A stretch of 32,719 nucleotides of DNA from Crocosphaera watsonii WH 8501 (GTDB taxonomy: Bacteria; Cyanobacteriota; Cyanobacteriia; Cyanobacteriales; Microcystaceae): the NCBI RefSeq assembly GCF_000167195.1, contig NZ_AADV02000025.1:1-32719 (forward strand), written 5' to 3'. A program made the position numbers and the translations under genes. Below the pieces are notes generated by a model. That model saw only the letters and a list, made by a program, of their open reading frames with translations. It ran no database searches and was not told where the DNA came from. This document shows positions 14,320 to 23,907 of the stretch, piece after piece (positions within the stretch are counted from its first letter, which is position 1; each line of letters opens with the position of its first letter).

Positions 14320-15627
14320 CTAAACGAGAACTTGTTGCCAGTCTAGACGCTCTAAGGTGCGAGAACGTTCCAATGCACGCTCAAAACTGTCTAATTTTGG
14401 CTCAATGGTTAAAGGTTGACCAACATACTCTTGTACCGCTTCTTGGGTTTTCAGTCCGTTACCAGTGATGTAAATGACCGTGGTTTCTTCAGGATCAATT
14501 TTTCCTGCTTCTACCAACTTCTTGAGGACTGCAACTGTCGTTCCTCCGGCGGTTTCGGTGAAGATGCCTTCGGTTTCGGCTAATAATTTAATACCTTCGA
14601 TAATCTCAGGATCGGTGACACTCTCAATATTACCGTTGGTTTTACGGGCAATATCTAAGGCGTAGTAACCATCTGCTGGGTTGCCGATCGCAATAGACTT
14701 GGCGATGGTATTGGGTTTAACGGGGGTAACAAAGTCCCGTCCTTCCTTAAATGCAGTGGCGATGGGGGAACATCCTTCCGCTTGTGCGCCACTGAAACGG
14801 ACGGCTTTATCTTCCACTAAGCCGGTTTTGATGAACTCTTGGAACCCTTTGTAAATCTTGGTATAAAGGGAACCAGAGGCTAAGGGTGCAACCACATGAT
14901 CCGGTAGTTTCCAGCCCAACTGTTCGGCTACTTCAAACCCTAATGTTTTGGAACCTTCAGAATAGTAAGGACGTAAATTAATATTGACAAAGCCCCAACC
15001 GTAGGTGTTACCCACTTCGCAACAGAGACGGTTTACTTGGTCGTAGTTTCCCTTAACTGCCATTAGGGTAGGGTTGTAAACCAAGGTTCCTAACACTTTC
15101 CCTGCTTCTAAGTCCGAGGGAATGAACACACAACAATCTAATCCTGCATGGGCGGCGATCGCTGCTGTAGAATTGGCTAGATTTCCGGTACTAGCACAAG
15201 AAACGGTGGTAAACCCTAATTCTTTGGCACGGGTTAAAGCCACGGAAACCACCCGATCTTTGAAGCTCAAGGTGGGCATATTCACCGCATCGTTTTTAAT
15301 GTAAAGATTTTTTAGACCCAGGCGACGGGCGAGACGGTGAGATTTAACAAGAGGAGTCATTCCTGTGCCAACATCGATGGGATTTTGGCTTTCTACGGGC
15401 AAAAATGCTTTATAACGCCAGATAGAATTGGGTCCAGCTTCGATGGTTGCACGACTAACTTGATTACGAATCGCCTCATAATCGTAGGCGACTTCCAACG
15501 GAGAAAAGGTTTCTTCACAAACATGAAGGGCTTTCAGAGGATATTTAACTCCACCTTCTTTAGAAACGAGGTGGGTGAAAGTAGGCGCAAAGCCGGGTGC
15601 TGTTTGGGTTTGGGTTGCCTGGGTCAT
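14320..15627 (-). CDS. thrC: Threonine synthase
   Basis: The 435-residue enzyme converts O-phosphohomoserine to threonine with pyridoxal phosphate, the last step of threonine synthesis in the cytoplasm. The PLP lysine lies in PTLSFKDRVV (near residue 124). The phosphate-binding and substrate loops are seen in SCASTGNLANSTAA (near 144-157) and the second half carries GGTTVAVLKKL and VIYITGNGLKT. It is full length and lacks an extra regulatory N-terminal domain such as the plant SAM-binding one. A MoaD-like carrier follows on the same strand. The ATG has no strong ribosome site; the long leader contains a hairpin at 15699-15717. Confidence 0.96.
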   Translation of the reverse strand: MTQATQTQTAPGFAPTFTHLVSKEGGVKYPLKALHVCEETFSPLEVAYDYEAIRNQVSRATIEAGPNSIWRYKAFLPVESQNPIDVGTGMTPLVKSHRLARRLGLKNLYIKNDAVNMPTLSFKDRVVSVALTRAKELGFTTVSCASTGNLANSTAAIAAHAGLDCCVFIPSDLEAGKVLGTLVYNPTLMAVKGNYDQVNRLCCEVGNTYGWGFVNINLRPYYSEGSKTLGFEVAEQLGWKLPDHVVAPLASGSLYTKIYKGFQEFIKTGLVEDKAVRFSGAQAEGCSPIATAFKEGRDFVTPVKPNTIAKSIAIGNPADGYYALDIARKTNGNIESVTDPEIIEGIKLLAETEGIFTETAGGTTVAVLKKLVEAGKIDPEETTVIYITGNGLKTQEAVQEYVGQPLTIEPKLDSFERALERSRTLERLDWQQVLV

Positions 15628-16099
15628 AGTTGGGTACTAAGTAACACTTTGTCAATCTTTTTGGATACTAACACGGGTAAAAATCACCGTCAAACATACC
15701 CGACTATTTTAGTCGGGATTAAATTTTTCAAGGTTTCTACGGGGAGATGGGGAGATGGGGGAGTGTGGGAAAACATTAACCTATCAGCCTCGAGAAATAC
15801 CCGATTGAGGGACTAAATGTTATCAAAATCTATACAAAACTATGATCAAGGGTCAATATGGCGCAAACCCAAATCTAAACAAGAAAAAAAGCCCTTAAGA
15901 GTCTGGCCATGTTTCGACCTCAAAGGCTTTTGTCTTTCGTTCTTACTCCTCACACACACACTAATTTTGACGCAGGACTGAGAAAATAAGTTTCTTGATC
16001 GTGACGCTTTTTCAGCTGTCATCACAAAAAAGGGGGTCATGGTGGTGTAATCTAGGAACGGGAAAAATATATAAATTCGGTCAATCAGTTAACCAGATC
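15628..16099. other. Spacer between thrC and the ParA gene
   Basis: No gene is supported. The short open frame on the minus strand at 15846-16040 has no family features. The stretch holds a strong hairpin (15699-15717), a GGGGAGAT direct repeat near 15738-15760 related to other G-rich repeats in this window, and a looser inverted repeat (AAAAGCCCTT/AAGGCTTTT) around 15887-15932. Both flanking genes are transcribed away from here, so it should carry both promoters. Confidence 0.45.
15699..15717. promoter_or_regulatory. Hairpin in the thrC leader region
   Basis: CCCGACT and AGTCGGG form a perfect stem with a five-base loop, followed on the plus strand by ATTAAATTTTT. On the minus strand it lies about 70 bases before thrC and could be a leader structure. 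It may equally be a worn terminator. Confidence 0.4.
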
Positions 16100-16687
16100 A
16101 TGATCATTTCTATCACTGCTCTAAAAGGGGGTGTGGGCAAAACTACCACTTCGATCCATCTTGCTGCCTATTTACAAGAAAAAGCCCCTACCTTGCTTAT
16201 TGATGCCGATCGCAACCGTTCTGCGTTAATTTGGTCTAGGGAGGATAAACTACCTTTTCATGTGGCATCCCAAGCAGGATCAACCAGTATTATTCGTAAG
16301 TATCCCCATATTATCGTTGATACCAGGGCGAGACCAGAACCAGAAGAGTTTAAGGATCTTGCTGATGGGAGTGACTTATTAATTATTCCCACAACCCCCA
16401 ATCATTTAGACCTAGACGCAACCTTCAAGGCGGTAGAACAATTACAGGCTCTCAATGCTAATTTTAGAGTATTGTTGACCAAAGTTGATGCCCGTACCAA
16501 AAGCGGACAAGAAGCTAAAAAAAGATTAAGAGAAGCGGACTTACCTCGCTTTAAAACATCTATTCCTCTCTTGGTTGTCTTTGAAAAGGCTTCCCAAAGG
16601 GGTGTTATTACCAGAGATTATTCCAGTCCTACTTCCAAAACTGCTTGGTCTGCTTATGAAGCAGTTGGTAGAGAAATTCTACCCTAA
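16100..16687 (+). CDS. ParA-family ATPase (orphan)
   Basis: The 195-residue product starts MIISITALKGGVGKTTTSIHL, with the deviant Walker A (KGGVGKTT) of ParA/MinD ATPases at residues 9-16. DADRNRSALIW (residues about 36-46) and IIVDTRARP (about 69-77, Walker B region) follow. The ATG at 16100 is chosen because KGGVGKTT normally lies about ten residues from the start; an upstream in-frame start at 15995 would add 35 unrelated residues. There is no parB gene nearby, so a role in chromosome or plasmid partition is not implied; such orphans also position other cargo. Its stop overlaps the stop end of the convergent gene at 16679 by nine bases. Confidence 0.9.
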   Translation: MIISITALKGGVGKTTTSIHLAAYLQEKAPTLLIDADRNRSALIWSREDKLPFHVASQAGSTSIIRKYPHIIVDTRARPEPEEFKDLADGSDLLIIPTTPNHLDLDATFKAVEQLQALNANFRVLLTKVDARTKSGQEAKKRLREADLPRFKTSIPLLVVFEKASQRGVITRDYSSPTSKTAWSAYEAVGREILP

Positions 16688-18532
16688 ATTGTCAAAAAGT
16701 TCTGCATGATTAATAGTTAAAAATTGAGTGGTTTCTTCAACAGAAAGGGGTTTACTAAAATAATAACCTTGCATAGTTTGACATTGTAAATCACCTAAAG
16801 TATTTAGTTGTTGCCGAGTTTCTACTCCTTCAGCAACTACTCTCATATCAAAACTTTCTCCCAAGGAAATCAGAGCAGAAACTAGGGTTGTATTTTCAGG
16901 TTTATCATCCATCTCTTTGATTAAAGAAACATCTATTTTAATGGTATCAAAGGGTAGTCGATGCAGATGACTAACCGCAGCATAACCAATACCAAAATCA
17001 TCCAGGCAAACCCTAACATCTAAGCTTTTTAGTTCTCTTAAAACTTGATAGGTTAGTTTAATATCTTTTAGGATAACTGCTTCGGTAATTTCTAATTCTA
17101 ACCATTGAGGTTCTAAACCTGTAGTCCCTAATATTTCATCAATAATATCCACTAATTGGGGATGGTAGAATTGAGCCATAGACAAATTAACAGAGACTAA
17201 AATAGGTTGTAAGTGATTAGTTTGCCATGCTTTATTTTGCGTACAGGCCCGTTCTAAAATCCAGCGACTTAAAGGTACAATTAATTCTGTTTTATCCACC
17301 CAAGGTAGAAATTGTTTAGGGGGAACTAAACCATATTTTGGGTGTTGCCAACGAATAAAAGCTTCCATTGCTTCTGTGGTTTTCGTATGGGCATTCAATT
17401 GAGGTTGATAATATAAACATAATTCTTCTTTACGCAAAGCTTCATAAAGTCGCTTTTCAATCTGTGATAATGAGGCATTTACTTTGCTTAAATTCTCTTT
17501 TATAAAATTAAAATTACCTGTTTTTTTATGGTAACTTAGTTGAGTTTCTGCATAGTTTAAAAGGTCCTGGGGGACTTGTCCATTTTGGGGATAAATAGCC
17601 ATTCCTAAATGACTGACTAAAGATTGAGTATTATTTTCAACAGTGAAAGGATATTTTAGTTCTTTAATAATCCGTTGAGTAATTTTATATAAATTATCTG
17701 CTTTCTTAATATGAGGTAATAAAATAGCAAATTCATCCCCTCCCCAACGAGAGATAATATCCCCAGTTCTCACACAGTTTTTTAACCGTTGGGTGATCGC
17801 TTGCAAGAAATAATCTCCAATAGTATAACCAAAAGCATCATTAATTTTCTTAAAATCTTTAATATCTATCAAAAAAACTGCTAAACAATTTTTATGCCGC
17901 TTGCCGTTAGTAACTGCTATGGAAACATATTCATTAAAGAGAATACGGTTAGGTAATTCTGTAACTGGATCAAGAGAAGATTCCTCTTGAAAAGTATCAT
18001 CATTTCCTAGCTCTTTGGGGGAAGAATTGGAATCTGCTAAGATGAAGGTAGATTGTTCAGCAGAACCCCCTAAATTTAGTTTTTGTGACTCCTCAATGGA
18101 TCGCAGTATAGATTTATCTGACTGCTTGGGTGTGTCTTTGTCAACAATATCAGATGACACTTTAGAAGGAGAAACGGTGTGATAACTAGCATTCACTTCA
18201 CAACCAAAATTGATTAAATCCCCATCTTTTAGTTCATGAAATGTACATTTTTCTCCGTTAACAAAAATGCCATTGCGACTTTGAATTCCCTCTAAATCTC
18301 CATCCAGTATCCAAAAAGAATCTTGATTTATTTTGCGATTAAACTTCTTAATTAAAGTAGCGTGCCTTCGAGAAACTTGTTTAGAATAAATAATAATAGA
18401 ATTACTAGAGTGTCGCCCTAGAGAATATTCCGACTCTTCCAAGGAAATAGTTCTACGGCAGTTACTATCCTCAAGAACTAAGACATAACGATTCTTAGTA
18501 TTTTTTCTGTTTTGATTCATTGTGATTTTCAC
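16679..18532 (-). CDS. FHA-GGDEF-EAL c-di-GMP signalling protein
   Basis: The 617-residue cytoplasmic protein has an FHA domain at about 20-105 (SLGRHSSN, SRRHA, NGIFVNG), a GGDEF domain with RWGGDEF at 262-268 and an inhibitory RxxD site (RTGD, 255-258), and an EAL domain. EAL residues look complete: MEAF (EAF in place of EAL, Glu kept), VNLS, ELEITE, LDDFG, KID, AEGVE and QGYYF. Both synthase and phosphodiesterase activities are thus possible. FHA suggests control by a Ser/Thr kinase. GTG at 18532 overlaps the ancestral end of its upstream paralogue; ATG at 18520 is an equally good start. The GGDEF tail (ETQLSYHKKTGN) is diverged from the usual A-x-x-R-A-K-x-x-G. Confidence 0.92.
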   Translation of the reverse strand: MKITMNQNRKNTKNRYVLVLEDSNCRRTISLEESEYSLGRHSSNSIIIYSKQVSRRHATLIKKFNRKINQDSFWILDGDLEGIQSRNGIFVNGEKCTFHELKDGDLINFGCEVNASYHTVSPSKVSSDIVDKDTPKQSDKSILRSIEESQKLNLGGSAEQSTFILADSNSSPKELGNDDTFQEESSLDPVTELPNRILFNEYVSIAVTNGKRHKNCLAVFLIDIKDFKKINDAFGYTIGDYFLQAITQRLKNCVRTGDIISRWGGDEFAILLPHIKKADNLYKITQRIIKELKYPFTVENNTQSLVSHLGMAIYPQNGQVPQDLLNYAETQLSYHKKTGNFNFIKENLSKVNASLSQIEKRLYEALRKEELCLYYQPQLNAHTKTTEAMEAFIRWQHPKYGLVPPKQFLPWVDKTELIVPLSRWILERACTQNKAWQTNHLQPILVSVNLSMAQFYHPQLVDIIDEILGTTGLEPQWLELEITEAVILKDIKLTYQVLRELKSLDVRVCLDDFGIGYAAVSHLHRLPFDTIKIDVSLIKEMDDKPENTTLVSALISLGESFDMRVVAEGVETRQQLNTLGDLQCQTMQGYYFSKPLSVEETTQFLTINHAELFDNLG

Positions 18533-18588
18533 ACCTGACTTAAAAGTGTAGTCGCATCGGTAGGTTTGAGAGGACGACTAAACCAAAA

Positions 18589-20628
18589 TCATTGAATCTC
18601 TCTGCAGTTGAGTCCTTGTAAAAGTTCTAACTGTTGTAAAGTTTCTACCCCTTCAGCGATGACCCGAAGATCGAAGCTTTGTCCTAAAGCAATTATAGCA
18701 GAAATTATCGCAGTATTTCCAGAATTAGCTTGTAAAGTTTGGATAAAAGATTGATCAATTTTCAGAGTGGTAACAGGAAACTTTTGTAAATATCCTAAAG
18801 AAGAGTAGCCCGTGCCAAAATCATCTAAAGAAACTTTCACTCCCAATTCCCGTAAATTCTGTAAAGTTTCTCGAGAAGAATCTATATTTTGCATCATTGC
18901 TGTTTCCGTAATTTCTAAGTCTAAAAGATGGGGTTCTAAAGCAGTATCTTCTAAAACTTGAGCGACAATATCAACCAAATTCGGCTGTTGAAATTGTTTG
19001 GGAGATAAATTAACAGCGATGGGAATAGGAGAAAAACCACGTTTTTGCCAAGCTTTATTTTGTAGGCAAGCAGTTTTGAGAACCCAAAGACTAATAGGAA
19101 TTATAAGATCAGTTTTTTCTGCCAAAGGAATTAGTTTAAGGGGAGAAACATTCCCGAATTCGGGGTGATACCACCGTAAAAGTGCCTCCATGCCACTAAC
19201 CTTGTTATTAGTCAAATTTAATTGAGGTTGATAATGTAGAGATAAACTTTCTTCTTCTAAAGCTTGATATAAAAGATTTTCTAATTTTAATAATAAAGAG
19301 GCTTTAGAAGTCATGGTGGAACTATAAAAACGATAATGATTTCTTCCTCGTTCTTTGGCACGATATAGGGCAGCATCTGCATTTTTTAATAGGGTTTCTC
19401 CATCCTCACCATCTTGAGGATAGATAGCAATACCAATACTGGTTTTAACGTATAGTTGATGCCCCGCAACTTCAAAAGGCTGCTTGAGATCCTCTAGGAT
19501 ACGCTGTGCTAAGTTAATGGTATCTTCTGGACTATTAATTTGAGGTAATAATAAAGTAAATTCATCCCCTCCCCAACGGGAAATAATATCGTTATTACGG
19601 ACACAAGAACTTAAACGCTGAGCAAAGCTTTTCAATAATTGATCTCCAACCTTATGACCTAAACTGTCATTAATATTTTTAAAACAATCTAAGTCAAGAA
19701 AAACCACAGCCATTAAATTATTATTATTCTTGGCTTTAACCAAAGCTATTTCCAAGTTTTCATCAAAATAGTTACGATTAGGTAAATCGGTTAACGTATC
19801 AGAAAAAGCTCGATATTCTAATTTTTTCTCAGCTTGTTTCCTAGCAGTAATATCGAACCAATAACTCCTAATTAGTTGATGTTCTGATAAATAATGAACA
19901 TACTGTTCAAAAATCTCTGATCCAATCACCACCTCTCTCAGTAATAAATTACCTTGTATATTGTGAAGCTCAGAAAGTAAACCTGCTAAAATAGGATGTT
20001 TTAACTTTTCTTGTTCAATACTTTGAAACTTAATCCTAGCTGCTGGATTGAGATAGGTTAAATTTCCTGTAAAATCAATTTCAATAATAGGATTAGGGCT
20101 TAATTCAGGAAAAGAAGCGAGGCGAATCAAATCATTGCGATCTCGTGCCTGTAAACTCTCCTCATTAATTAAAGTTGAATTATTATTATCATCAGCAATC
20201 ATGGTTTCCATGACTGTTTCTTCCCCTACTTCAAATTGTTCGGGATCAAGAGGATTAAATAAATCAATATCTAAAGCAGTAGAAATAATATAATAACTGA
20301 CCTTAGCTTTTGGACCAAAAATAACCACATCACCATGTTTTAAATTATGAGATTGTTGTAACTTCCCATTAATTAATAAACCATTGGTACTACGATTACC
20401 TTCTAAATCTCCATCAATAATACGATAGGAATAAGTATCCAATCGGGGACTGAGTCTAACTCGTACAATGGTGGCATGGCGACGGGAAACAACTTGTTCA
20501 TAAATAACAATATCATTGGTCGATTCTCGGCCAACGCTATAGCTGGCTTCCTCTAAGGCAACGATACGTCGGGCTTTTTGATCCTCAATAACAAGAATAT
20601 GACGAAAGGATGATAGATTGTCCATCAT
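18589..20628 (-). CDS. FHA-PAS-GGDEF-EAL c-di-GMP signalling protein, cut by premature TGA
   Basis: The 679-residue frame has an FHA domain at about 15-110 (SVGREST, SRRHA, NGLLINGK), a PAS domain at about 170-265 (FPELSPNPIIEIDFTGNLTY), GGDEF (353-357) with an RNND inhibitory site, and EAL (EALLRW, 481 on) with VNLS, EITE, DDFG, KID and EGVE. It ends NCREIQ at TGA. Read past that stop, the same frame gives FWFSRPLKPTDATTLLSQV to a second stop at 18529. The Gly of the conserved QG motif therefore seems to have become a stop (GGA to TGA), with about 19 residues lost. It is paralogous to the next gene; the original end overlapped that gene's GTG. Phosphodiesterase function may be harmed, cyclase function less so. 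Confidence 0.92.
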   Translation of the reverse strand: MMDNLSSFRHILVIEDQKARRIVALEEASYSVGRESTNDIVIYEQVVSRRHATIVRVRLSPRLDTYSYRIIDGDLEGNRSTNGLLINGKLQQSHNLKHGDVVIFGPKAKVSYYIISTALDIDLFNPLDPEQFEVGEETVMETMIADDNNNSTLINEESLQARDRNDLIRLASFPELSPNPIIEIDFTGNLTYLNPAARIKFQSIEQEKLKHPILAGLLSELHNIQGNLLLREVVIGSEIFEQYVHYLSEHQLIRSYWFDITARKQAEKKLEYRAFSDTLTDLPNRNYFDENLEIALVKAKNNNNLMAVVFLDLDCFKNINDSLGHKVGDQLLKSFAQRLSSCVRNNDIISRWGGDEFTLLLPQINSPEDTINLAQRILEDLKQPFEVAGHQLYVKTSIGIAIYPQDGEDGETLLKNADAALYRAKERGRNHYRFYSSTMTSKASLLLKLENLLYQALEEESLSLHYQPQLNLTNNKVSGMEALLRWYHPEFGNVSPLKLIPLAEKTDLIIPISLWVLKTACLQNKAWQKRGFSPIPIAVNLSPKQFQQPNLVDIVAQVLEDTALEPHLLDLEITETAMMQNIDSSRETLQNLRELGVKVSLDDFGTGYSSLGYLQKFPVTTLKIDQSFIQTLQANSGNTAIISAIIALGQSFDLRVIAEGVETLQQLELLQGLNCREIQ

Positions 20629-20724
20629 AGATACGCAAACAAGGGTTATTACTATAATTCCCAGAAGTGCCTAAAAACTAACTATCTATCATCGGTAAAG
20701 ACATAAAATTTGCAGAATCTATAT
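20629..20724. other. Short upstream spacer of the c-di-GMP gene pair
   Basis: This AT-rich stretch lies before the minus-strand start at 20628 and should hold its promoter. It ends where the IS66 terminal repeat begins, so the insertion lies about 97 bases upstream of the gene. Confidence 0.4.
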
Positions 20725-20753
20725 GTAACTGCTCACCGCAACAAAAAAGTCTT
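20725..20753 (+). repeat. Left terminal repeat of IS66 element
   Basis: GTAACTGCTCACCGCAAC pairs with the right end at 23976 with two mismatches over the first 20 bases. Confidence 0.75.
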
Positions 20754-21030
20754 ATTGAAAAGCACTACAAACAACATCAGTTGAGTCAATAAAAATATAA
20801 GCCCTGTGATTTAGCGTAAAATTTAAGCTAATTTATTACGGCTATTTTAATGACTAACATTCCCAGAATCAAGTCTTTTAAAAACCTCAAATAAAAACAA
20901 CAATATGAGAAAAGAAAAGAATAGTAAGATAGTTTTTTGTTAGCGGAGATTATCCGCTAATCCTGTGTATTTTTGTGCAGAGAGATAGGGGGATCAAGAA
21001 AAATCTATCCCCCATCGGCTCCGGAGCCTT
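20754..21030. other. Non-coding end of IS66 with hairpins
   Basis: This is an AT-rich stretch inside the element, past the transposase stop. It holds a TAGCGGA/TCCGCTA hairpin at about 20942-20960 and a larger GATAGGGGGAT/ATCTATCCCCC hairpin near 20984-21013. No gene is seen. The second hairpin lies 20 bases past the transposase stop and may terminate its transcript. Confidence 0.45.
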
Positions 21031-21653
21031 TTACATCTCTAATCCTGGGGGACTCCGACCAGCTAATGAAAATAATTCGCATAATTGGACAATGGCATTT
21101 TGCCCCTGTAATCTCATGGTCTCTAAAAAACTGAACATTTGGGTGACTAACTCTGCACCCCAGTCGCTTCTTGCTCCCCCACTTACTTTGCGGTGAATGA
21201 CAATGGGACGTAAAGCTCTCTCAGCATCATTATTATCTGGTTTGACTTCAGGATAAGTTAGAAAGGTGAACCACTCTTCCCAATGACGTTTGAGACGGTT
21301 AATCAATCTTTGTGCATCATAAGGCCATCCTTTTTTGGGAGTTGCTTTAAAAATCTTTTGCAGTGAGTTCTCGACTTCTGTTCTTTTGGAGCCTAAGTCT
21401 TCAAGGGTTAAATTTCGAGCATGATAATGACGATAATGGATACGGGCGGTTGCTAAAACTTGCTGTACATCGGCAGCAAATTCTCGATTCGCTTGAAAAC
21501 GACTGGTTTTAAGGGACTCTAACTCTCGTTCTAAATGTGCCAGACATTTCTGTTTGGCCATCGCACTTTGTCTAAAGTAGGCACTATAGCAGTCACTGGT
21601 GAGGATGCCCTTAAAATCTGCTCCTAACAATTTCTCGACTTCTGCGGAGCTTC
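21031..21653 (-). pseudogene. tnpC: IS66 transposase, C-terminal part
   Basis: About 207 residues continue the fragment at 23036-23907: RSSAEVEKLLGADFKGILTS with a catalytic Asp, YFRQSAMAKQKCLAHLER, and the conserved end NNDAERALRPIVIHRKVSGG with the catalytic Glu, then GAELVTQMFSFLETMRLQGQ. The break lies at the TA used by IS630, and removing the insert joins APT to RSSAEVE in frame. The gene has no other lesion, so it would be whole before the insertion. Confidence 0.9.
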
Positions 21654-23035
21654 TAGTGCAGCTTGGCGAAAGTAATCCACCAGATTTTTACAGAAACTTT
21701 CGTGACCAGCCACGACAATGTGTTTCAATGAAACTAACGGAAGAATCTCGAAGTTGATGTCCATGATAAAAGCATTGCCAATTAACCTCTCCAACCTACA
21801 GAAAACAGTACTCCAACAAATAGTGAGAGGGACAACAAACCCCTATCGCCTTGTTAGACGAGCCAAGCTAATCTTAGCCGCAGCATCAGGAGAGAGCAAT
21901 AGTTCGATTAGTCGAAGATTAGAATTAGACCGAGTACAAGTGCGTCAGTGGCGATCGCGATGGTTTGAGGAGAGAGAAAAACTGAGTGCCGCCGAAGAAC
22001 AACAGGTAACGGAGAAAGCATTAATGGTCTTGATCAAAGGAATTTTAAGCGATCGCCCAAGACCTGGAACAACAAAATCCTTTACGGTCGAACAAGTAGT
22101 CCAGATTGTAGAGATCGCTTGTGAAGAATGTGAAAAATCAGACAGACCAGTGAGCCATTGGACACCTTCAGAGTTGGCGGATGAAGCCATAAAAAGAGGA
22201 ATTGTCGAAAAGATTTCCCCCCGTAGTGTGGGGCGTTTTTTAAAAAGAAGCGACATTACAACCACATCTCGTTCGTTACTGGTTAAATGCCAAAATTGAT
22301 GATCCCTTAAAATTTAAAAAGCAAGTCAAATATATCTGTGAACTTCATCAAGAAGCTAAAACTTTGTTAGAACAAGGAATTCATTTAATTAGTACAGATG
22401 AAATGACAGGAATTCAAGCTCTTGAGAGATTATTTCCGAACAAAAGAATCAAGCCTAAACAAGTAGAAAAAATCGAATTTGAATATGAAAGACACGGAAC
22501 TTTAAGCTTGATTGCGAACTGGGATGTGGCAAGAGGAAAAGTTGTTAGTCCCTCTATTGGACCGACAAGAACAGAACAAGATTTTTCTGAACATATCCAG
22601 AGAACGATTAAGTTTGATGAAAAAGCAGAATGGATTTTTATTGTAGATCAACTCAACACTCATAAATCGGAAAGCTTAGTCAAATTAGTAGCAGAAAGCT
22701 GTGGAATTACTATTGATTTGGGGAGAAAAGGAAAGGAGGGGATTTTGCAATCTATGGACAGCAGAGCAGATTTTTTATCAGATGAATCTCATCGAATTCG
22801 CTTTGTTTATATTCCCAAACATACATCGTGGCTTAATCAAATTGAGTGTGGGTTTTCGATCTTAGTCCGGCGTTTACTCAAAAGAATTACTGTCCGTTCA
22901 ACTGAAGAACTATCCCAAAAAATTCTCAATTTTATTGATTACTTTAATCAACATTTTGCTAAGCCGTTCGTTTGGAAATTTAAGGGCTTTAAAGATCATA
23001 AGTGACTGGTGGATTATTTTTGCTAAGCTGCACTA
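21654..23035 (+). mobile_element. IS630-family element inserted in IS66 transposase
   Basis: The element is bounded by TA on both sides, the IS630/mariner target duplication. Inverted repeats of about 30 bases match (TAGTGCAGCTTGGCGAAAGT on the left; TAGTGCAGCTTAGCAAAAAT on the opposite strand at the right, both going on to AATCCACCAG). The transposase gene runs opposite to the host IS66 gene and is frameshifted. Confidence 0.92.
21757..23005 (+). pseudogene. IS630-family transposase with a 1-bp insertion
   Basis: The N-terminal frame (to 22299) has a helix-turn-helix region: QIVRGTTNPYRLVRRAKLIL, ISRRLELDRVQVRQWRSRW and SPRSVGRFLKRSDI. The DDE domain lies in the next frame: STDEMTGIQALE, FIVDQLNTHKS and YIPKHTSWLNQIECGFSIL, to 23005. 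The frames join if one T of the TT at 22256-22257 is removed: GAC ATA CAA CCA CAT then reads DIQPHLVRYWLNAKIDDP. Some IS630 elements use programmed frameshifting, but there is no evident slippery site here and the repaired sequence fits the family well. A recent 1-bp insertion, or a sequencing error, is more likely. Confidence 0.9.
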
Positions 23036-23907
23036 GTGGGAGCCAACATCAACACACAGACCTCATTTGATGTGGCTACCCAAACCCAATACTTGATGCC
23101 ATCGATGCAATAACTGGTTTCGTCAACACATCGGATTCCTGGCTGCTGGATGTACTTTAACCACTGTTGGGTCAAGGGTTCTAAACTTTCTTGAAACCAT
23201 TTGTGCATTTTGGCAAGGCTCCCTTGAGAAATGGGAATGCCAAAGACATACTCTATAAAATGTTCCTGTTTACGCCATGTAAGATTACCCCCATAGCCAA
23301 GCCAGCCCACGATGCTACTTAATCGCGCCCCATAACTGAATCCTTCTTTAACTCCCAATGGAACAGGACTGTAATCTGACCATCCACAACTAGGACATTT
23401 ATAGAATCCGCGACGATATTCCCTGATTTCTATGGGTTGGTCTACTACTTCAGCCACTTGCTGGACTTTTTCGGGAACTACTTCATCTCGTTCCACTGAA
23501 CCCCCACAAACAGGACAGTTTTCTAGTTCTAAAGGGACTATCTTATCGGGCTGACCAAAACCATTACGGGTCTTCCCTGGGTGGTCATATTTTGGTCCGC
23601 GTTTAAATCCTTTTTTGCGTTTCTTTTTGTCAGAAGGCTTTTTTAGTTGGTCTGATGATGGGGGGACTGAACTGTTTTTTGAGTTACGGTTTTTTAGCTT
23701 ATCTCTCTCTTCTTTCAATTTTTCAATTTCTTGCTGTTGTGTAGAGATTTGTTGTTGTTGCTGGTCAATCAGTCTTTGTTGAAGAGATAACTGTTGTTGT
23801 GCCTTGACTAGCCACTCAATCATGAAGACATTGTTCGCCAACTGTTCATCGGCGATAGCTCTAACTAGCTTTGAATCAATGGTAGCATTTGTGGTCATAA
23901 CCCCCAC
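23036..23907 (-). pseudogene. tnpC: IS66 transposase, N-terminal part
   Basis: This piece of about 290 residues starts with a glutamine-rich coiled coil (QQRLIDQQQQQISTQQQEIE), the basic NSSVPPSSDQLKKP region, a zinc-binding pair (CPVCGG near 131, CPSCGW near 171) and the first part of the DDE domain (CVDETSYCIDGIKYWVWVA). It is cut at APT by IS630. The residues shown after that point in the raw frame (SAA) come from the insert. GTG or ATG codons near 23898-23907 are both possible starts. Confidence 0.9.

Noticed and set aside
15846-16040. 64-codon minus-strand frame upstream of the ParA gene
   Set aside because: It has a low-complexity basic composition and overlaps the promoter region of the ParA gene; no homologous motif is seen.
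16100-16687. ParA as part of a partition system
   Set aside because: No parB gene or clustered parS-like repeats are nearby, so a partition role is not supported.
22256-22257. Programmed frameshift in IS630
   Set aside because: Removing a single T gives a family-consistent DIQPHLVRYW sequence, and there is no slippery heptamer in the right phase.
21945-22265. Minus-strand 106-codon frame inside the IS630 element
   Set aside because: It is antisense to the transposase N-terminus and has no independent support.
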